A stretch of 64,000 nt of DNA from Flaccisagitta enflata. Its lineage: Eukaryota > Chaetognatha > Sagittoidea > Aphragmophora. Every line of letters begins with the position of its first letter. Positions within the stretch are counted from its first letter, which is position 1. The notes below the pieces were generated by a model that saw nothing but the letters and a program-made list of their open reading frames with translations, ran no database searches and was not told where the DNA came from. Position numbers and translations under genes: made by a program. This document shows positions 28,201 to 38,490 of this stretch, piece by piece. The stretch lies in the NCBI GenBank assembly GCA_965153355.1, contig OZ231127.1:44392001-44456000 (forward strand), given 5' to 3'.

Positions 28201-31200
28201 GCCCACAGACTCGGAAATTGCGCCCACAGATTGGAAAATGAGACCACAGACTTGGAAATTGAGACCACAGACTCGGAAAAGGCGCCCACAGACTCGAAAA
28301 TCACGCTCACAGACTCGAAAATCGCGCTCACGGACTCGAAAATTGCGCTCACTAACTCGAAAATTGCGCTCACAGACTCCGAAATTGAGACCACAGACTC
28401 AGAAATTGAGATCTCAGACTCGGAAATCGAGACCTCAGACTCGGAAATCGAGACCACAGACTCAGAAATCGAGACCACAGACTCGGAAATCGAGACCACA
28501 GACTCGGAAATTGAAACCACAGACTCGGAAATTGAAACCACAGACTTGGAAATTGAGACCACAGACTCGGAAATCGAGACCTCAAGGATGTTCGTAAATC
28601 ACAAACAATTGTAAATAACAAGCATTTGTGAATCACAAAAGCTCCTAAATCACAAACATTCGTCAAACACTAAGGGCGCGTTTCTAGTGAAGATGAGAAA
28701 TGCGTTTGTTCCCATTGAACGCGTTCACAATGTGAATACATATGAAGTTCAATTGTCCCATGAAGAAGTGAGTGAAGTGACATGACATGATAAATCGAAT
28801 AAATGGTTAACTAATTAGCGAGTCTGCCTAACCTCGTTACAGCCCACATCCACCCCCATGACTGCCCCTGCCCTCCTGCAATACTACCCGTGCACATCTG
28901 TAAGTCATTGTTCGGGTACCCCTCCTCGTTTATAGCCACGTACTTGCGACAGTCTGTCTGTCCATCCGTCTGTTTGTGATGATTGAGTTGAAAATTGTGA
29001 AAACGTGCAATTGCTATGAGTTAAGGTACTTCAGTTGTGTGCATGTGTGAAAGGGTGTGGCATAGGGTTGAATATCCCTATCCGCCCGTCCACGATGACA
29101 TTGTATCCAAGAGATTTCTGGACAAAGCCTGTCGCGCTCTCTCCTCACACTATTGCAAAACCCAACGGAAAAAGAGCGAGCCCGATACATTACTTTTTGG
29201 GCCGATGACCTATGCTTGCACATTGGGGAAATTTCTTCTTCTTCTTCTCCTTCTCCTTCTCCTTCTTCTTCTCCGTCCCCCCCCCCCAAGCTTCGAAGCC
29301 CAAATTCTAGCCTCGAGGTTTTATTCCAGCCTCCCGGCACATATCTTAACCTCCAGGCCTATGTCCCAGTCCTCAGGCTCATATCCAGCCTCGTGGATCC
29401 AATTCCAACCTTGAGAATGCATAAAAACAGCATAGGTCATTGGCCCCTTCGAGGTCGCTGCCCCTCTAACCACCACCCACCCACATGCACTCACATAGGG
29501 GCAACGGGTACCGAGTGAAGTTAAGAAGTGAAGACCATCTGACGCTTTTGCGACTATTGACTTTTGACTCTAATTTGGGCATCTTGATATAGTTCAATTG
29601 TCATAGAATTTTAGGTGATTGTAATACATGATGTTGAGAATTAACAGTGAAAACTTCATAAAATTCAAACCAGTTTTAGGGGGTTAGATGATTGTTTGTT
29701 TGCCTTTGATACCCCTGAAATAACTATTTTCAGACATTTTGGGCATTAATATATGTCTTTTAACTGATATTTTACTTATTACACCGGACCAAACATTATT
29801 GATGATCAAAAAAACATGTGAGCTCTGAAGCACAGGTGGTTTGCAGGTGTCAAAAGCGTGGTGTTACCTTCCAGATGCCAAAAATTATGATTTTTTGACA
29901 TTCTACACATGATAGCGATCTTTTTTTTTTTTTTTTTGGTGGGCAAAAAAGGCTAAATAAGGGCTGAAATTTTTTTTGGAAGATCATCAACGACCCCAAC
30001 AACAACTTGTGGGTCATGGTTGACCCCTCTATCACATAATTTGGCGTTGTCCTCACGTAGAAGTTGATTTTTCGAAAATTTGCCTAGTCAATTTTCGACT
30101 TTCGAGTCTAATTTGGGCATCTTAACATTGTCTGAATGTCATGAAATTTTAGTTGGTGAAAGTACATGATGTAAAAAAGCTACAGTTCAAATTTCATCAA
30201 AATCGGACAAGGTTAAGGGGGGTAAAAGTCTTTCTCGCTGCATGAAATAATTTCACAAAATGGCGGATTTTCCTAACCCCGCACTAAAAGCCCTATAACT
30301 CAAAAACGGTTGGAGATATCAACTCGAAACCAATTTTAATTGATTCCTCAGGCAATTTTGCATCGATTTGCCTATTTGGTAAAATTTTTTTACAATTTTT
30401 ACTATTTCTAAAATTTTTTTCTTAACAAGGCCAACACCCATAAGTCGCGTGCGAGACTTACAGATTGACTTAGAATGACTTAGAATGACTTAGAATGACT
30501 CAGAATGACTCAGCATACTCTTAAATGACTTTAAATGACTTAAAGAAATAAAATTGATAAAAAAAGTAAAAGTGTGACGGACCGACAGACCGACCAACCA
30601 ACCGACGGGCGGACGGACAAAGCGGGGTGTAGAGTCGCGTGCACGCGACTAAAAAAGTGTCCCTTTGAAAAATGAACAAAAGGATCTCGATGTTTTTGAG
30701 TCCGGTCAAATGAGTTAAAACTGGGCCAAAAAGTGTTATTCTTGCCAGATAATGTATTCAGCATGTCTCTGGAGTTAGTTTCCGACAAGTAAGGGACTTA
30801 TTGACCAAATTCGATGAATACATTTTATAACCCTACATATGACTGCCCCTGCCCTCCTGCAGTACTACCCATGCTCATCTGTAAGGCATTGGTCTGGTAT
30901 CCCTCCTCGTTTATAGCCACGTACTCGCGACTTTTCATCAGTTTGTTGGTCCATCCGTCTGTCTGTGATGATCAAGTTGAAAATTGTGAAAACGCGCAAT
31001 AGCCATGAGTTAAGTTACTGCGGTTGTGTGCTTGTGTGGAAGGGGATTTGGCACAGGGTTGAATACCCCTGCCCACCCATCCGTGATGACATCATCAGGC
31101 CTTTTTTAATAGATTTCTGGACAGAGCCCGTTGGGCTCTCTCTGCACATTATTGCAAAACCCGATGGAAAAACAGCCAGCCCAATACATCGTTTTTAGAT

Positions 31201-31381
31201 GCGTCCACGCATCTCTATAAGAGGCTTTGTCCGTCCGTCCGTCCATCCATCCATCCGTCCGTCCGTCCGTCCGTCTGTCCGTTGGTTGGTTGGTCCATCA
31301 CGCTCGAGTTGAAAACGATCGCAAACGTTTGCAGAGTCGATTTCATCATTTTAGAATCTGACATTGGGCTGATACAATGTT

Positions 31382-31452
<71 letters not shown>

Positions 31453-34400
31453 TGTCTGTCTGAGCTTATCAGTTTAAGAATGTCATTTACGAGCTAAGCC
31501 GCATGTGGACGCATCGTTGTACCCCCAGGGTACTTGTTGACTTTTGACTCTAATTTGGGCATGTTAATATGGCCCGATCATCATGAAATTTTAGGTGATA
31601 GTAATGCATGACGTTGAAAATTTACAGTAAAAATTTCGTGAATATCGAACCAGTTTTAGGGGTTAAATGATTGTTTTCTTGCCTTTGGTACCCCCAAATA
31701 ACTATTTTCCGGCCTTTTGGACATTAACATAAGCCTTCAAACTGATATTTTTTTGTTGCACCTGACAAAATGTGATTGATGATTAAAAGATCATGTGAAC
31801 TCTGAAGCACAGGTGGTTTACAGGAGGGGTGTTACCTTCAAGATGCCAATATTTATGATTTTTTGACATATTGCACATGATAGCAATCTCAATTTATTTT
31901 TTTTTTGGCGAGCAAAAAATGCTAATCAAGGGCTGTTTTTTTTTTTTGAGATCATCAACGACCTCAGCGAAAATTTTTGGGTCATGGTTGACCCCTCCAC
32001 TACAAAATTTGGCGTTGTCCCCACATAGAAGGTGATTTTTCAAAAAATCGATTTGTCAATTTTCGACTCCCAAGTCTAATTTGGGCATCTTAACATTATC
32101 CAAATGTCATGAAATTTTAGATGGTGGAAGTACATGATGTAAAGAAACTACAGTTCAAATTTCATCGAAATCGAACAAGGTTAAGGGGGGTAAAAGTCTT
32201 TCCCAGTGCATGAAATAATTTCAGAAAATGGCAATTATTTTTTAACCCTGTACTAAAAGCACTATAACTCAAAAATGGTTGGAAATATCAACTTGAAACC
32301 AATTTTTTTGGATTCCTCACGCAATTTTGCATCGATTTACCTATTTAGTAAAAATTTTTTACAATTTTTACTATTTTTTATAATTTTTTCTTGAAAAAGT
32401 GTCCCTTTGAAAAATAAACAAAACAATCTCGACGTTTTTCAATGTTTGAGGCTGGTCAAATGAGTTGAAACTGGGCCAAAAAGTGTTACTCTTGCCAGAT
32501 AACATACTCAGCATGTCTCTGGAGTTAGTTTCTGACGAGTATAGGACTTTTTGACCAAATTTGATGAATACATTTTATAACCCTACTGTGAGGCCAGAGA
32601 CCGCTAAAACCCCCTTAAAGGAAAGTTTGACGGACCGACGGACCGACAAAGCAGGGTGTAGTCGCGTAGCACGCGACTAAAAATTGTTCAAACTTTTTTC
32701 TGTTCAACTTGTACAGACGGGACCCTAATAAGAGCGGAGGAGGGACCCAATATTTTAGCATCACCCCCTACAGTTCAAATCGTTCAAGCATTTCTTTTAC
32801 TTATTGTGGCGATTTACACCTTAGGTGGATACAATTGGTGCCACCGTGGCGATTTTTGAATTTCCACCTACAACACCCTCAGATTTTGAAAAATCACCTT
32901 CTGGACCTTCAAAAAATTAAACTCAATTTTTCCCTCAATTTTGAAAATTTGGGGGTGTTCTAGGTGGAAATTCAAAAATCGCCACGGTGGCGCCAGTTGT
33001 ATCCACCCAAAGTGTAATCTGCCACAATTGAGAAACTTGCTCGAGCCATATAAGCTGTAGGGGGTGATGCTAAAACTTTGGGTCCCTCCTCCGCTCTTAT
33101 TAGGGTCCCGTCTGTAGTCTTTTTAAAGATTTTCAAATTTTCTATCAATCTAGACCAGGTCTGTGTCTTAAACCGTTTAGAAGTTAGTGTAAAAGTCCAC
33201 CACTATTTTGAGCATGTGACAAAACTGTCTTTGGAAAACATTTTTACATCTTTTATATTCAATGAATCCATTTTTAATAAGATTCACGGCATTTATCAAA
33301 CAGCGATTCCGATCCCAAGTTTGTAACTCAAAACGTTTTGATAAAGTTACAGCTCATCAAAGTGAGACTCCTATTGTAGCAGGCGAATAAAATGAAACTG
33401 TAGGCAGAACTTAGATTTTGGGCAGCGGCCCCGAACAAGACGATTTTCTGTAGAACACAGGAGGTTCTACAGGGGGTTTGTTCATTCTTGCCCCCTCCCT
33501 GCACCCTAATAGCTCAAATCCCAGCTTCGAGGCTTAAATCCTAGCTTCGAGGCTTAAATCCCAGCTTCAAGGCTCAAATCTCAGCTTCGAGGCTCAAATC
33601 CCAGCTTTGAGACTTTAATCCCAGCTTCGAGGCGCAAATCCTAGCTTCGAGGCTTAAATCCTAGCTTCGAGGCTTAATTCCCAGCTTGGAGGCTTAAATC
33701 CCAGCTTGGAGGCTTAAATCCCAGCTTGGAGGCTTAAATCCCAGCTTGGAGGCTTAAATCCCAGCTTGCAGGCTCAAATCCCAGCTTGTAGGCTCAAATC
33801 CCAGTTTCAAAATCTCAATTTCAAGGCTGAAATCTCTACCTCAAGGCTCAAATCTCTACCTCGAAGCTCAAATCTCTACCTCGAGGCTCAAATCCAAGCT
33901 TGGAGATTCAAATCTCAGCCTCAAGGCCATATTCCATCCTCAAGGCCAAATCGCAGCTTCAAGGCTCATATTCTAGCCTGACAATCTCAATTGAGCAGAA
34001 TTCCCCCGTGTTCTACAGGACAAAGTCCCTCTCAAGGCCACTACTCTGTTAATCATCATCTACAATCACCAACATACAAAGCAGGGCAATGGGTATCGCT
34101 GACCACATATTGCCCTCGGGCGACTGTTTTTTTTTCATTTTTAGTCGCGGACACGTGACTACACCTTGCCGTGTCGGTCGGTCGGTCCGTCCATCCGTCA
34201 CATTTATGAATTCCGAGCGGTTTTTGCAGTACTGCTACTGCCCAACCGTCCGCGACTGGATTGACGTGTATCCGGCCTTGTTTTAGTGCGTCCTCGCACT
34301 TCTATAAGAGTTCATGTTCGTCTGTTGATTGGTCGGTCTGTCTGTCGGGTAACGCAAACCTTAGAAATGTGTAAAACGGCTGATTCTGACGTATTTCTTC

Positions 34401-34942
34401 ATTTTTATCACCTCTCACGCCTTACCACGTTCATTTTCATTCATTCATTAAAAATGTTGATTCACAAATTCTTAATCAAGCGAGGCGCACTTATTGGCCA
34501 TAACTTGGCCATGTCACTGCTATCTCGCAGGACCCCCCTTTTCATTATCCCTGCCCCTTTCATCGCGTTTGCTTTCTTCATTGGTCTTGCCCCTTTGTTG
34601 CCCTAGCTCCTTTTCATTGCAATCGCCACCGTCATAACCCTCACAGGTAAATACTGCACGATGGATACTAATCCGACCTACGCTAATTTGGATATCGCCG
34701 CTCTTTGTGGTTTCGTCAACGTATTCCTTTGGGGCGCCAACATTTGGTTTCTCTACAAAGAGACGCGTCAACCGGCCGGTGGTGCGGGCGAAGGCTTCCC
34801 CAGCGACATACAAGACTCTCCGACGGGCGGCGGCGGTTATGAGCCTTATGGACCGGGGCCAGCCATGGGTGGTTCGGTGGGTGGAGCGGATCAGTGGGGC
34901 CCCGGACGATCCGCCGTTCAAAGTGGAATGGACGGCATGTAG
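24874..34942 (+). CDS. SYP: Synaptophysin-family vesicle membrane protein, 3 coding exons, complete
   Basis: Coding exons 24874-25242, 25663-25831 and 34647-34942 join in phase (0, then 1) to 277 codons plus stop. The product is a four-pass MARVEL-domain protein of small secretory or synaptic vesicles. Visible parts: LKEPRGFMKVIQFFFSIMAF (KEPxGFxKVxQ start and first membrane span); a luminal loop with Cys in ITCPGN and ERCPDYV; second span in AQFFVFIGVVAFVASIVICV; third in LILHGVLAFLWFVSSCAYAA; a second loop with Cys in DCLKGKYCTMD; fourth in IAALCGFVNVFLWGANIWFL, then YKETRQ. The tail is Gly/Pro-rich with YEPYGPGP, like the YGP repeats of synaptophysin. Synaptogyrin is a less likely alternative because the KEPxGF start and YKET end are synaptophysin-type. 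Confidence 0.93.
25243..25662. mobile_element. Synaptophysin intron 1 with an F2-like relic
   Basis: GGGTACACAGCCACCCATGT, GGCGGGTGGGCAGGGGCAGT near 25,360 and a GACGGACCCATTGACCGACA remnant near 25,500 resemble the two ends of F2 elements. Otherwise unremarkable. Confidence 0.35.
25663..25831 (+). CDS. SYP: Synaptophysin exon B (TM3)
   Basis: Residues 124-179: DVYLSTPRYAWGDLILHGVL, AFLWFVSS, YAWVKEELTDCLK. Acceptor ACGTTCAG|GATG, donor AAAG|GTACAG. Confidence 0.9.
25832..27370. other. Synaptophysin intron 2, left part
   Basis: Contains one F2 end-piece (AACAAAGCCGGATACACGGC, TTTCCCAGTCGCGTGCGGG) at 26,058-26,125 and a direct repeat of about 70 bp (TTCATGAAGAATATGAAAAT region at 26,650-26,720 and 27,290-27,360). 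No gene recognised. Confidence 0.5.
27375..28595. repeat. 21-bp minisatellite array, about 1.2 kb
   Basis: About 58 units of ACAGACTCGGAAATYGMGMC length 21. Because the period is seven codons, several frames on both strands stay open for 100-160 residues (for example TDSEIETTDSEIETTDSEIE). It lies inside an intron, has no splice or start context and is not taken as a gene. Units at 28,380-28,590 (GAGACC type) are more uniform than those on the left (GCGCCC type), suggesting recent expansion at the right end. Confidence 0.92.
29199..29556 (+). mobile_element. F1-family element, copy 7, inside duplication copy A
   Basis: Starts TTGGGCCGATGACCTATGCT, ends GGGGCAACGGGTACCGAGTG, CCATCTGACGCTTTTGCGACT. 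It is the inverted form of copy 1 (452-722), including the pyrimidine tract and the CTCACATAGGGGCAACGGGT end. Confidence 0.75.
30425..30650 (-). mobile_element. F2 hairpin-ended element inserted in duplication copy A
   Basis: Starts AACAAGGCCAACACCCATAA, ends AAAGCGGGGTGTAGAGTCGC, GTGCACGCGACT. Copy B reads straight through at the matching place (TTTTTTCTTGAAAAAGTGTC, about 32,385-32,405), so the ends are well defined. It contains four tandem GACTTAGAAT units. Confidence 0.85.
30836..32590. repeat. Tandem 2-kb duplication, copy B
   Basis: It repeats the order of copy A. It carries an F3 element (31,198-31,532) where copy A has an F1 element, and lacks copy A's F2 insertion. The right edge, TTTTATAACCCTACTGTGAG, leads into an F2 end fragment with a GTCGCGTAGCACGCGAC hairpin (about 32,626-32,681). 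Confidence 0.85.
31198..31532 (+). mobile_element. F3-family element, copy 2, with internal (AG)n
   Basis: Starts AGATGCGTCCACGCATCTCT, ATAAGAGGCTTTGTCCGTCC (hairpin GATGCGTCCACGCATC), then (TCCG)n, CATCACGCTCGAGTTGAAAA, an (AG)n tract at 31,384-31,450, and ends GCATCGTTGTACCCCCAGGG, TACTTGTTGA. No coding capacity. Confidence 0.7.
32714..33114. mobile_element. Tc1/mariner-type fold-back MITE, 401 bp
   Basis: CAGACGGGACCCTAATAAGA, GCGGAGGAGGGACCC and its complement ending TTAGGGTCCCGTCTG, flanked by TA at 32,712-32,713 and 33,115-33,116. Inner CCACCGTGGCGATTTTTGAA words are shared with 15,327-16,044. Confidence 0.88.
33418..34125. mobile_element. F1-family element, copy 8, with a 20-bp tandem-repeat core
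   Basis: Starts TTGGGCAGCGGCCCCGAACA, TTCTGTAGAACACAGG; ends CCCCGTGTTCTACAGGACAA, GGGTATCGCTGACCACATAT, TGCCCTCGGGCGACT. Between them about 22 units of GGCTTAAATCCCAGCTTGGA (33,516-33,975). Confidence 0.8.
34143..34284 (+). mobile_element. F2 short element (about 145 bp)
   Basis: AGTCGCGGACACGTGACTAC (hairpin), GTCGGTCGGTCGGTCCGTCC, GAATTCCGAGCGGTTTTTGC, ACTGGATTGACGTGTATCCG, GCCTTGTTTT. Nearly the same 145 bp occurs at 49,042-49,197 and 57,296-57,438. An F3-like start (GTGCGTCCTCGCACTTCTAT) follows at 34,286. Confidence 0.8.
34647..34942 (+). CDS. SYP: Synaptophysin exon C (TM4, Tyr/Gly/Pro tail, stop)
   Basis: Residues about 180-277: KYCTMDTNPTYANLDIAALC, GFVNVFLWGANIWFLYKETR, then a Gly/Pro-rich tail ending SGMDGM and TAG at 34,940. 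Acceptor CCTCACAG|GTAAATA. The intron before it is 8.8 kb. Confidence 0.92.
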
Positions 34943-35199
34943 CGAATGAGTCGTGGGGTCGTGAGAGAGGTGGTTAGATTTCTCATAGATATGCGGTAAC
35001 TTCGTCCTGGGCTGGCCTCATTATTGGAATGTGTGAGCTGGGTATGAGAGCTCTCTATTTTTTTTCATTTCCTCTACAAGTACAAGTGCGCACTCTCGTT
35101 TTGTCCTAGTTCCGTTGTCTTCATCGTGATTTTTTTCTCCATTTACGTCTAATATGAGTTTATATAAAACCGTCTTTGGTTACGGCCTTATTATCCGTC

Positions 35200-35520
35200 A
35201 TACCCTGTTTTCAAAAGTGACTAAAACCAGAAAAACCTTCATTGTGCCATAATTATTCATATTTGGATATCTAAATCTTATCTTGTTAAAACGCAAATAA
35301 CTTACCATTTATTCATGCGAAATTTCATGCGAAATTTCATAGAAGTGGCCCAAGTAATTTTACAAAATTTGATAAAGTTTTGCTTGGAAATGGTATTTTT
35401 CAGAAATTTACATCAAAAACTTTATTCATGTGCTTTTAGACAAAATCAAACTAGATATCCAAATGTGAATATTTTAGGCACAATAAAGGTTTTGCTGGTT
35501 GCAGTTGCGTTTGAAAACCA
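35200..35520. mobile_element. Small fold-back element downstream of the synaptophysin gene
   Basis: AACCAGAAAAACCTTCATTG, TGCC at 35,226-35,250 is inverted as GGCACAATAAAGGTTTTGCT, GGTT near 35,476-35,500; the inner parts (GGATATCTA / TAGATATCC) also pair. The copy adds an AATAAA at about 35,482 that could act as a poly(A) signal for the gene upstream. Confidence 0.6.
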
Positions 35521-37160
35521 GATAGTTGCTGTTTGCTCACATTTGAAATCTTATCTCTTCCATCCTGTTTGTTTTCTTCATGTTTTTGAACAGTATTTGC
35601 TGACTTGTGGTCCCAGGTAACCTCGGTGTCATATGGAGCATATATATGGAAATTGTGGAGCAAACCTTTGTTCGTAATAACAAAAGTAAACTTGAATTTT
35701 TTGATCACTTTCTCGATTTAGGGGTTCTCCAATCCTTTGGATAATTTTTGACTAAGAATCCTCTCTACTTCTAAACTTTGCATCAATTCTTTCTTTTTTG
35801 TCATTTGACCCCGGTTAATTAGAAACGATGAGCGTGGTTTCATGTTTTCGAAGTCAAACACCTGCATTAAATCTTTTTCTATAAATTTGAAAATTATCGA
35901 AAACCATCGCTTTTCTATGTGTGGGCGAATAAGAAGTGCCTTGGAGCTCCTAAGCCCCCTAGTTGATTTAAAACTTAGGCTGCAACTGTTTTGATATTGT
36001 AAATTTACACAAGAGTAGTGTAGTATTTAGTAATGGAGTGGAGTTCTAATCATTGTGTGCTTAAAGTGTCACAGCAATTTGCAGCGACCGGACTTGGTTT
36101 TTATAACCGTTTTCAGTACAAGACCATTGAAACCGATGTAATTGACAGTGTGATCCAGATATATCGATTGGTAGAGACGCGTTCATCGAGTTGTTGTATT
36201 AGGCCTAAAACTTGTAATAATCGTCAGGCGATTTCAATGGTTGATGAATGATGATATTTTGTCTTTACATGGTTGCTTTGGTCTCATTAGATTTCAACTT
36301 TTGTTTGGATAACTGGATTCTTGCTTTGCCTTTATTCGTATTGGAATTGAATGACATACGTAACGACCATGAGCGGAACAAGGGAACATCACATGATTTT
36401 GCGTTTAATAAAAGAAAAACCATTGGTTCTGGTAGTTGCTGCACTTTTCATTGCACATTTGATGAGTGAGCTCAAAACCATATACACTTTTTTTTATAAG
36501 AACGTCATTTTTTTTTTAATGCTTCATGTTTTTCTTTATAAGGTTAGACAAAGCTTTGATGTTTTTAGTGTTTTTAATTTAAGATACCATATTAACTATA
36601 GAAAACCTTTTAATATACTATTACACTATGTATATTTCTATTTAGTACTGTTAAAACAAATGTTAAACATTGTAGTCGGGGGATATTTTCATAGTATTTA
36701 CATTAAAAATTAAAAAGTTTTATCTTAATTATACTAAAATTCAAATGTTTTATCAATCTCTTTTTAATATTATCTTAAGCAAAAATTTTTTCTACGATTT
36801 GAAGCCTTTGTATAGTCTTAATATGTCCTTTATTATGGCGCTATTGAAGCCTTGATGTTCTTATAAACTACTAAAACTAGGTTCTAAAACAAAACAAGTT
36901 TAGTTCCGCTGTCAACACGTCTTTAGCCATAATCGATAGTAATTGGAAAACAGATTAGCTATAAACAGATTAGTTATAAAGATCATTGTTATTGATCCTT
37001 ATTCATGTTGGGGTGCTCATTCTGGGCTTGTTTAGAATTCCATATTTGGTTAGTGGCGAAACAGATTGGTGCTCTTTCTTTCGTATTTCACCCATAAATG
37101 ATCCAAAGCTTAACTGTTTCTCATAGTGTTGTTTTTGTCAGTTGTCAGCGCTTCAAGATG
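35521..37160. other. Intergenic AT-rich DNA with one MITE relic
   Basis: TA-CACTTTTTTTTATAAGAACG at 36,483 matches the left end of the 12,548-13,045 family, with GATGTTCTTATAAAC near 36,855 as a degraded right end. Nothing else recognised. Confidence 0.5.
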
Positions 37161-37261
37161 TGACGTTGGGTGCGTTTCTACTCAAAGCCACAATCACGTT
37201 TTTCAGGTAGGTTTTAAAATTCGCGATTTTCACCACCCTCATCCTGAAAAAAACATCGGCC

Positions 37262-37343
37262 TCTTGCAGGGATCGAACTCAAAAATAATTAATGCTACCG
37301 AGTTAGAAGCTTATGCCTTAACCACCTGCGCCACTGAGACATT
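37262..37343 (-). pseudogene. tRNA-like sequence (degenerate tRNA or SINE head)
   Basis: On the minus strand GTCTCAGTGGCGCAGGTGGT carries a good box A (TGGCGCAGGTGG) and GAGTTCGATCCC, about 55 nt on, a good box B. CTTCTAA sits where an anticodon loop with TCT (Arg) would be. The anticodon and T stems pair poorly, so it is probably a tRNA-derived relic rather than a working gene. Confidence 0.45.
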
Positions 37344-37544
37344 CACTTACATATCAGAAGTTATTTCTGGTAAACTTATTCAATAGAGAGGCAATTGAAT
37401 AAGACATCCATTACAGAACTGAACCCATAAAGTGATCCAAACTTGTAAAGTAAGGCCAGCGAAATTTCTTTGACATGAGTGATTGCCCTATAGGGCTTAA
37501 TGGTGTGGTTGGTTAGGGCGCTGGCATCAGATTAAAGTAAGCTA

Positions 37545-38164
37545 CAGTGGGGTTCGTGGAATAACAGCCTAAACTGGAGGAAGGTATTTAAGTGTCTTGA
37601 TTTTATTTGACAAACTTGATATTTGAAATATAAGTTGTTCACTCGATGCTTGTGTCCCTGAGTTTTTCGGTTGCTATGGAAACCAAAATTATTTTTTCAA
37701 ACATTTATAACCACTAAAATATCAATATTTTGAGAAATATTGTCAGGGAACATTGCTCAAAATCAAATTTGCTATAACTTTCCCACAGTATGTTCTGTAA
37801 GAATATTGCTCGTGACTCGTTGCTCGTTGGCCGTTGCTAGGGGGCATCACACCTAGCAACCGCTAAATGATGCTCCCTAGCAATGGCTAAACAAGTAATA
37901 TTCTTACAGGACATACTGTGGGAAAGTTGTAGCAAATTTAATTCTGAGCAATGTTCCCTGATAATATTTATCAAAATATTGATATTCTAGTCGTTATAAA
38001 TGTTCAAAAAAATAATTTTGGTTTCCATAGCAACTAAAAAACAAACGCAAAAGACAAAAGTATTGAGTGAAAAATTTATATTTCAAATATCAAGTTTGTC
38101 AAATGAAATTAAGACACTTAAATACCTCCCTCCAGTTTAGGCTGTTATTCCACGAACCTCACTG
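37545..38164. mobile_element. Tc1/mariner-type fold-back MITE, 620 bp
   Basis: CAGTGGGGTTCGTGGAATAA, CAGCC...and its complement ending GTTATTCCACGAACCTCACT, G, flanked by TA at 37,543-37,544 and 38,165-38,166. Arms of about 300 bp are nearly perfect inverted copies (for example ATTTGAAATATAAGTTGTTC). Confidence 0.9.
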
Positions 38165-38490
38165 TAACTCTATCAGACATCTTGGAGTGAGCTCAAATTT
38201 ACCATGCGCCCTAATTTCTTTTTCAGGGAGAGTAAAATCGCGATTTGCAAAACCCACATTAGAAACGCGTTTGTGTCTTTGAGTAGAAACACACCCATTA
38301 TTGATTGTAAAAAGGTGAATAAAGGCGCAAATATGAATTGGAAAGTCGGGTCGGCTGTCGTGGAGATCTCGTCAATGGTCTATTCATTCATTCATAAGGC
38401 TTATCGTTAGGATGAACGATGACTAGAATAGACTAATAGTATAACGCTTCTGTGCCGCTCAGCTTGATGAGCTAGTGACTTATATTCCGG

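Larger units (their letters stand above)
28845..30835. repeat. Tandem 2-kb duplication, copy A
   Basis: From CATGACTGCCCCTGCCCTCC through TTATAGCCACGTACTTGCGA, GACTTTTGACTCTAATTTGG to GAATACATTTTATAACCCTA. The same order recurs in copy B (30,836-32,590) at roughly 85-90% identity by eye. Copy A carries an F1 insertion (29,199-29,556) and an F2 insertion (30,425-30,650). Confidence 0.85.
37165..38300. mobile_element. Outer fold-back element with TGGGTGYGTTTCTACTCAAAG ends
   Basis: GGGTGCGTTTCTACTCAAAG, CCACAA on the left is inverted as TTGTGTCTTTGAGTAGAAAC, ACACCC on the right; inner AAATCGCGATTTT words also pair. A tRNA-like sequence and the MITE 37,545-38,164 lie inside it. Confidence 0.6.

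Noticed and set aside
27445-28562. Open frames of 139-160 residues on both strands (TDSEIE / SESVVSI repeats) as genes
   Set aside because: They are produced by a 21-bp minisatellite inside an intron; frames are open on both strands at once and lack splice or start context.
30425-30650. F2 elements as Helitrons
   Set aside because: The hairpin is at the extreme end and followed by A-rich DNA; the CTRR end with a subterminal hairpin, the 5' TC and the A-T target could not be shown.
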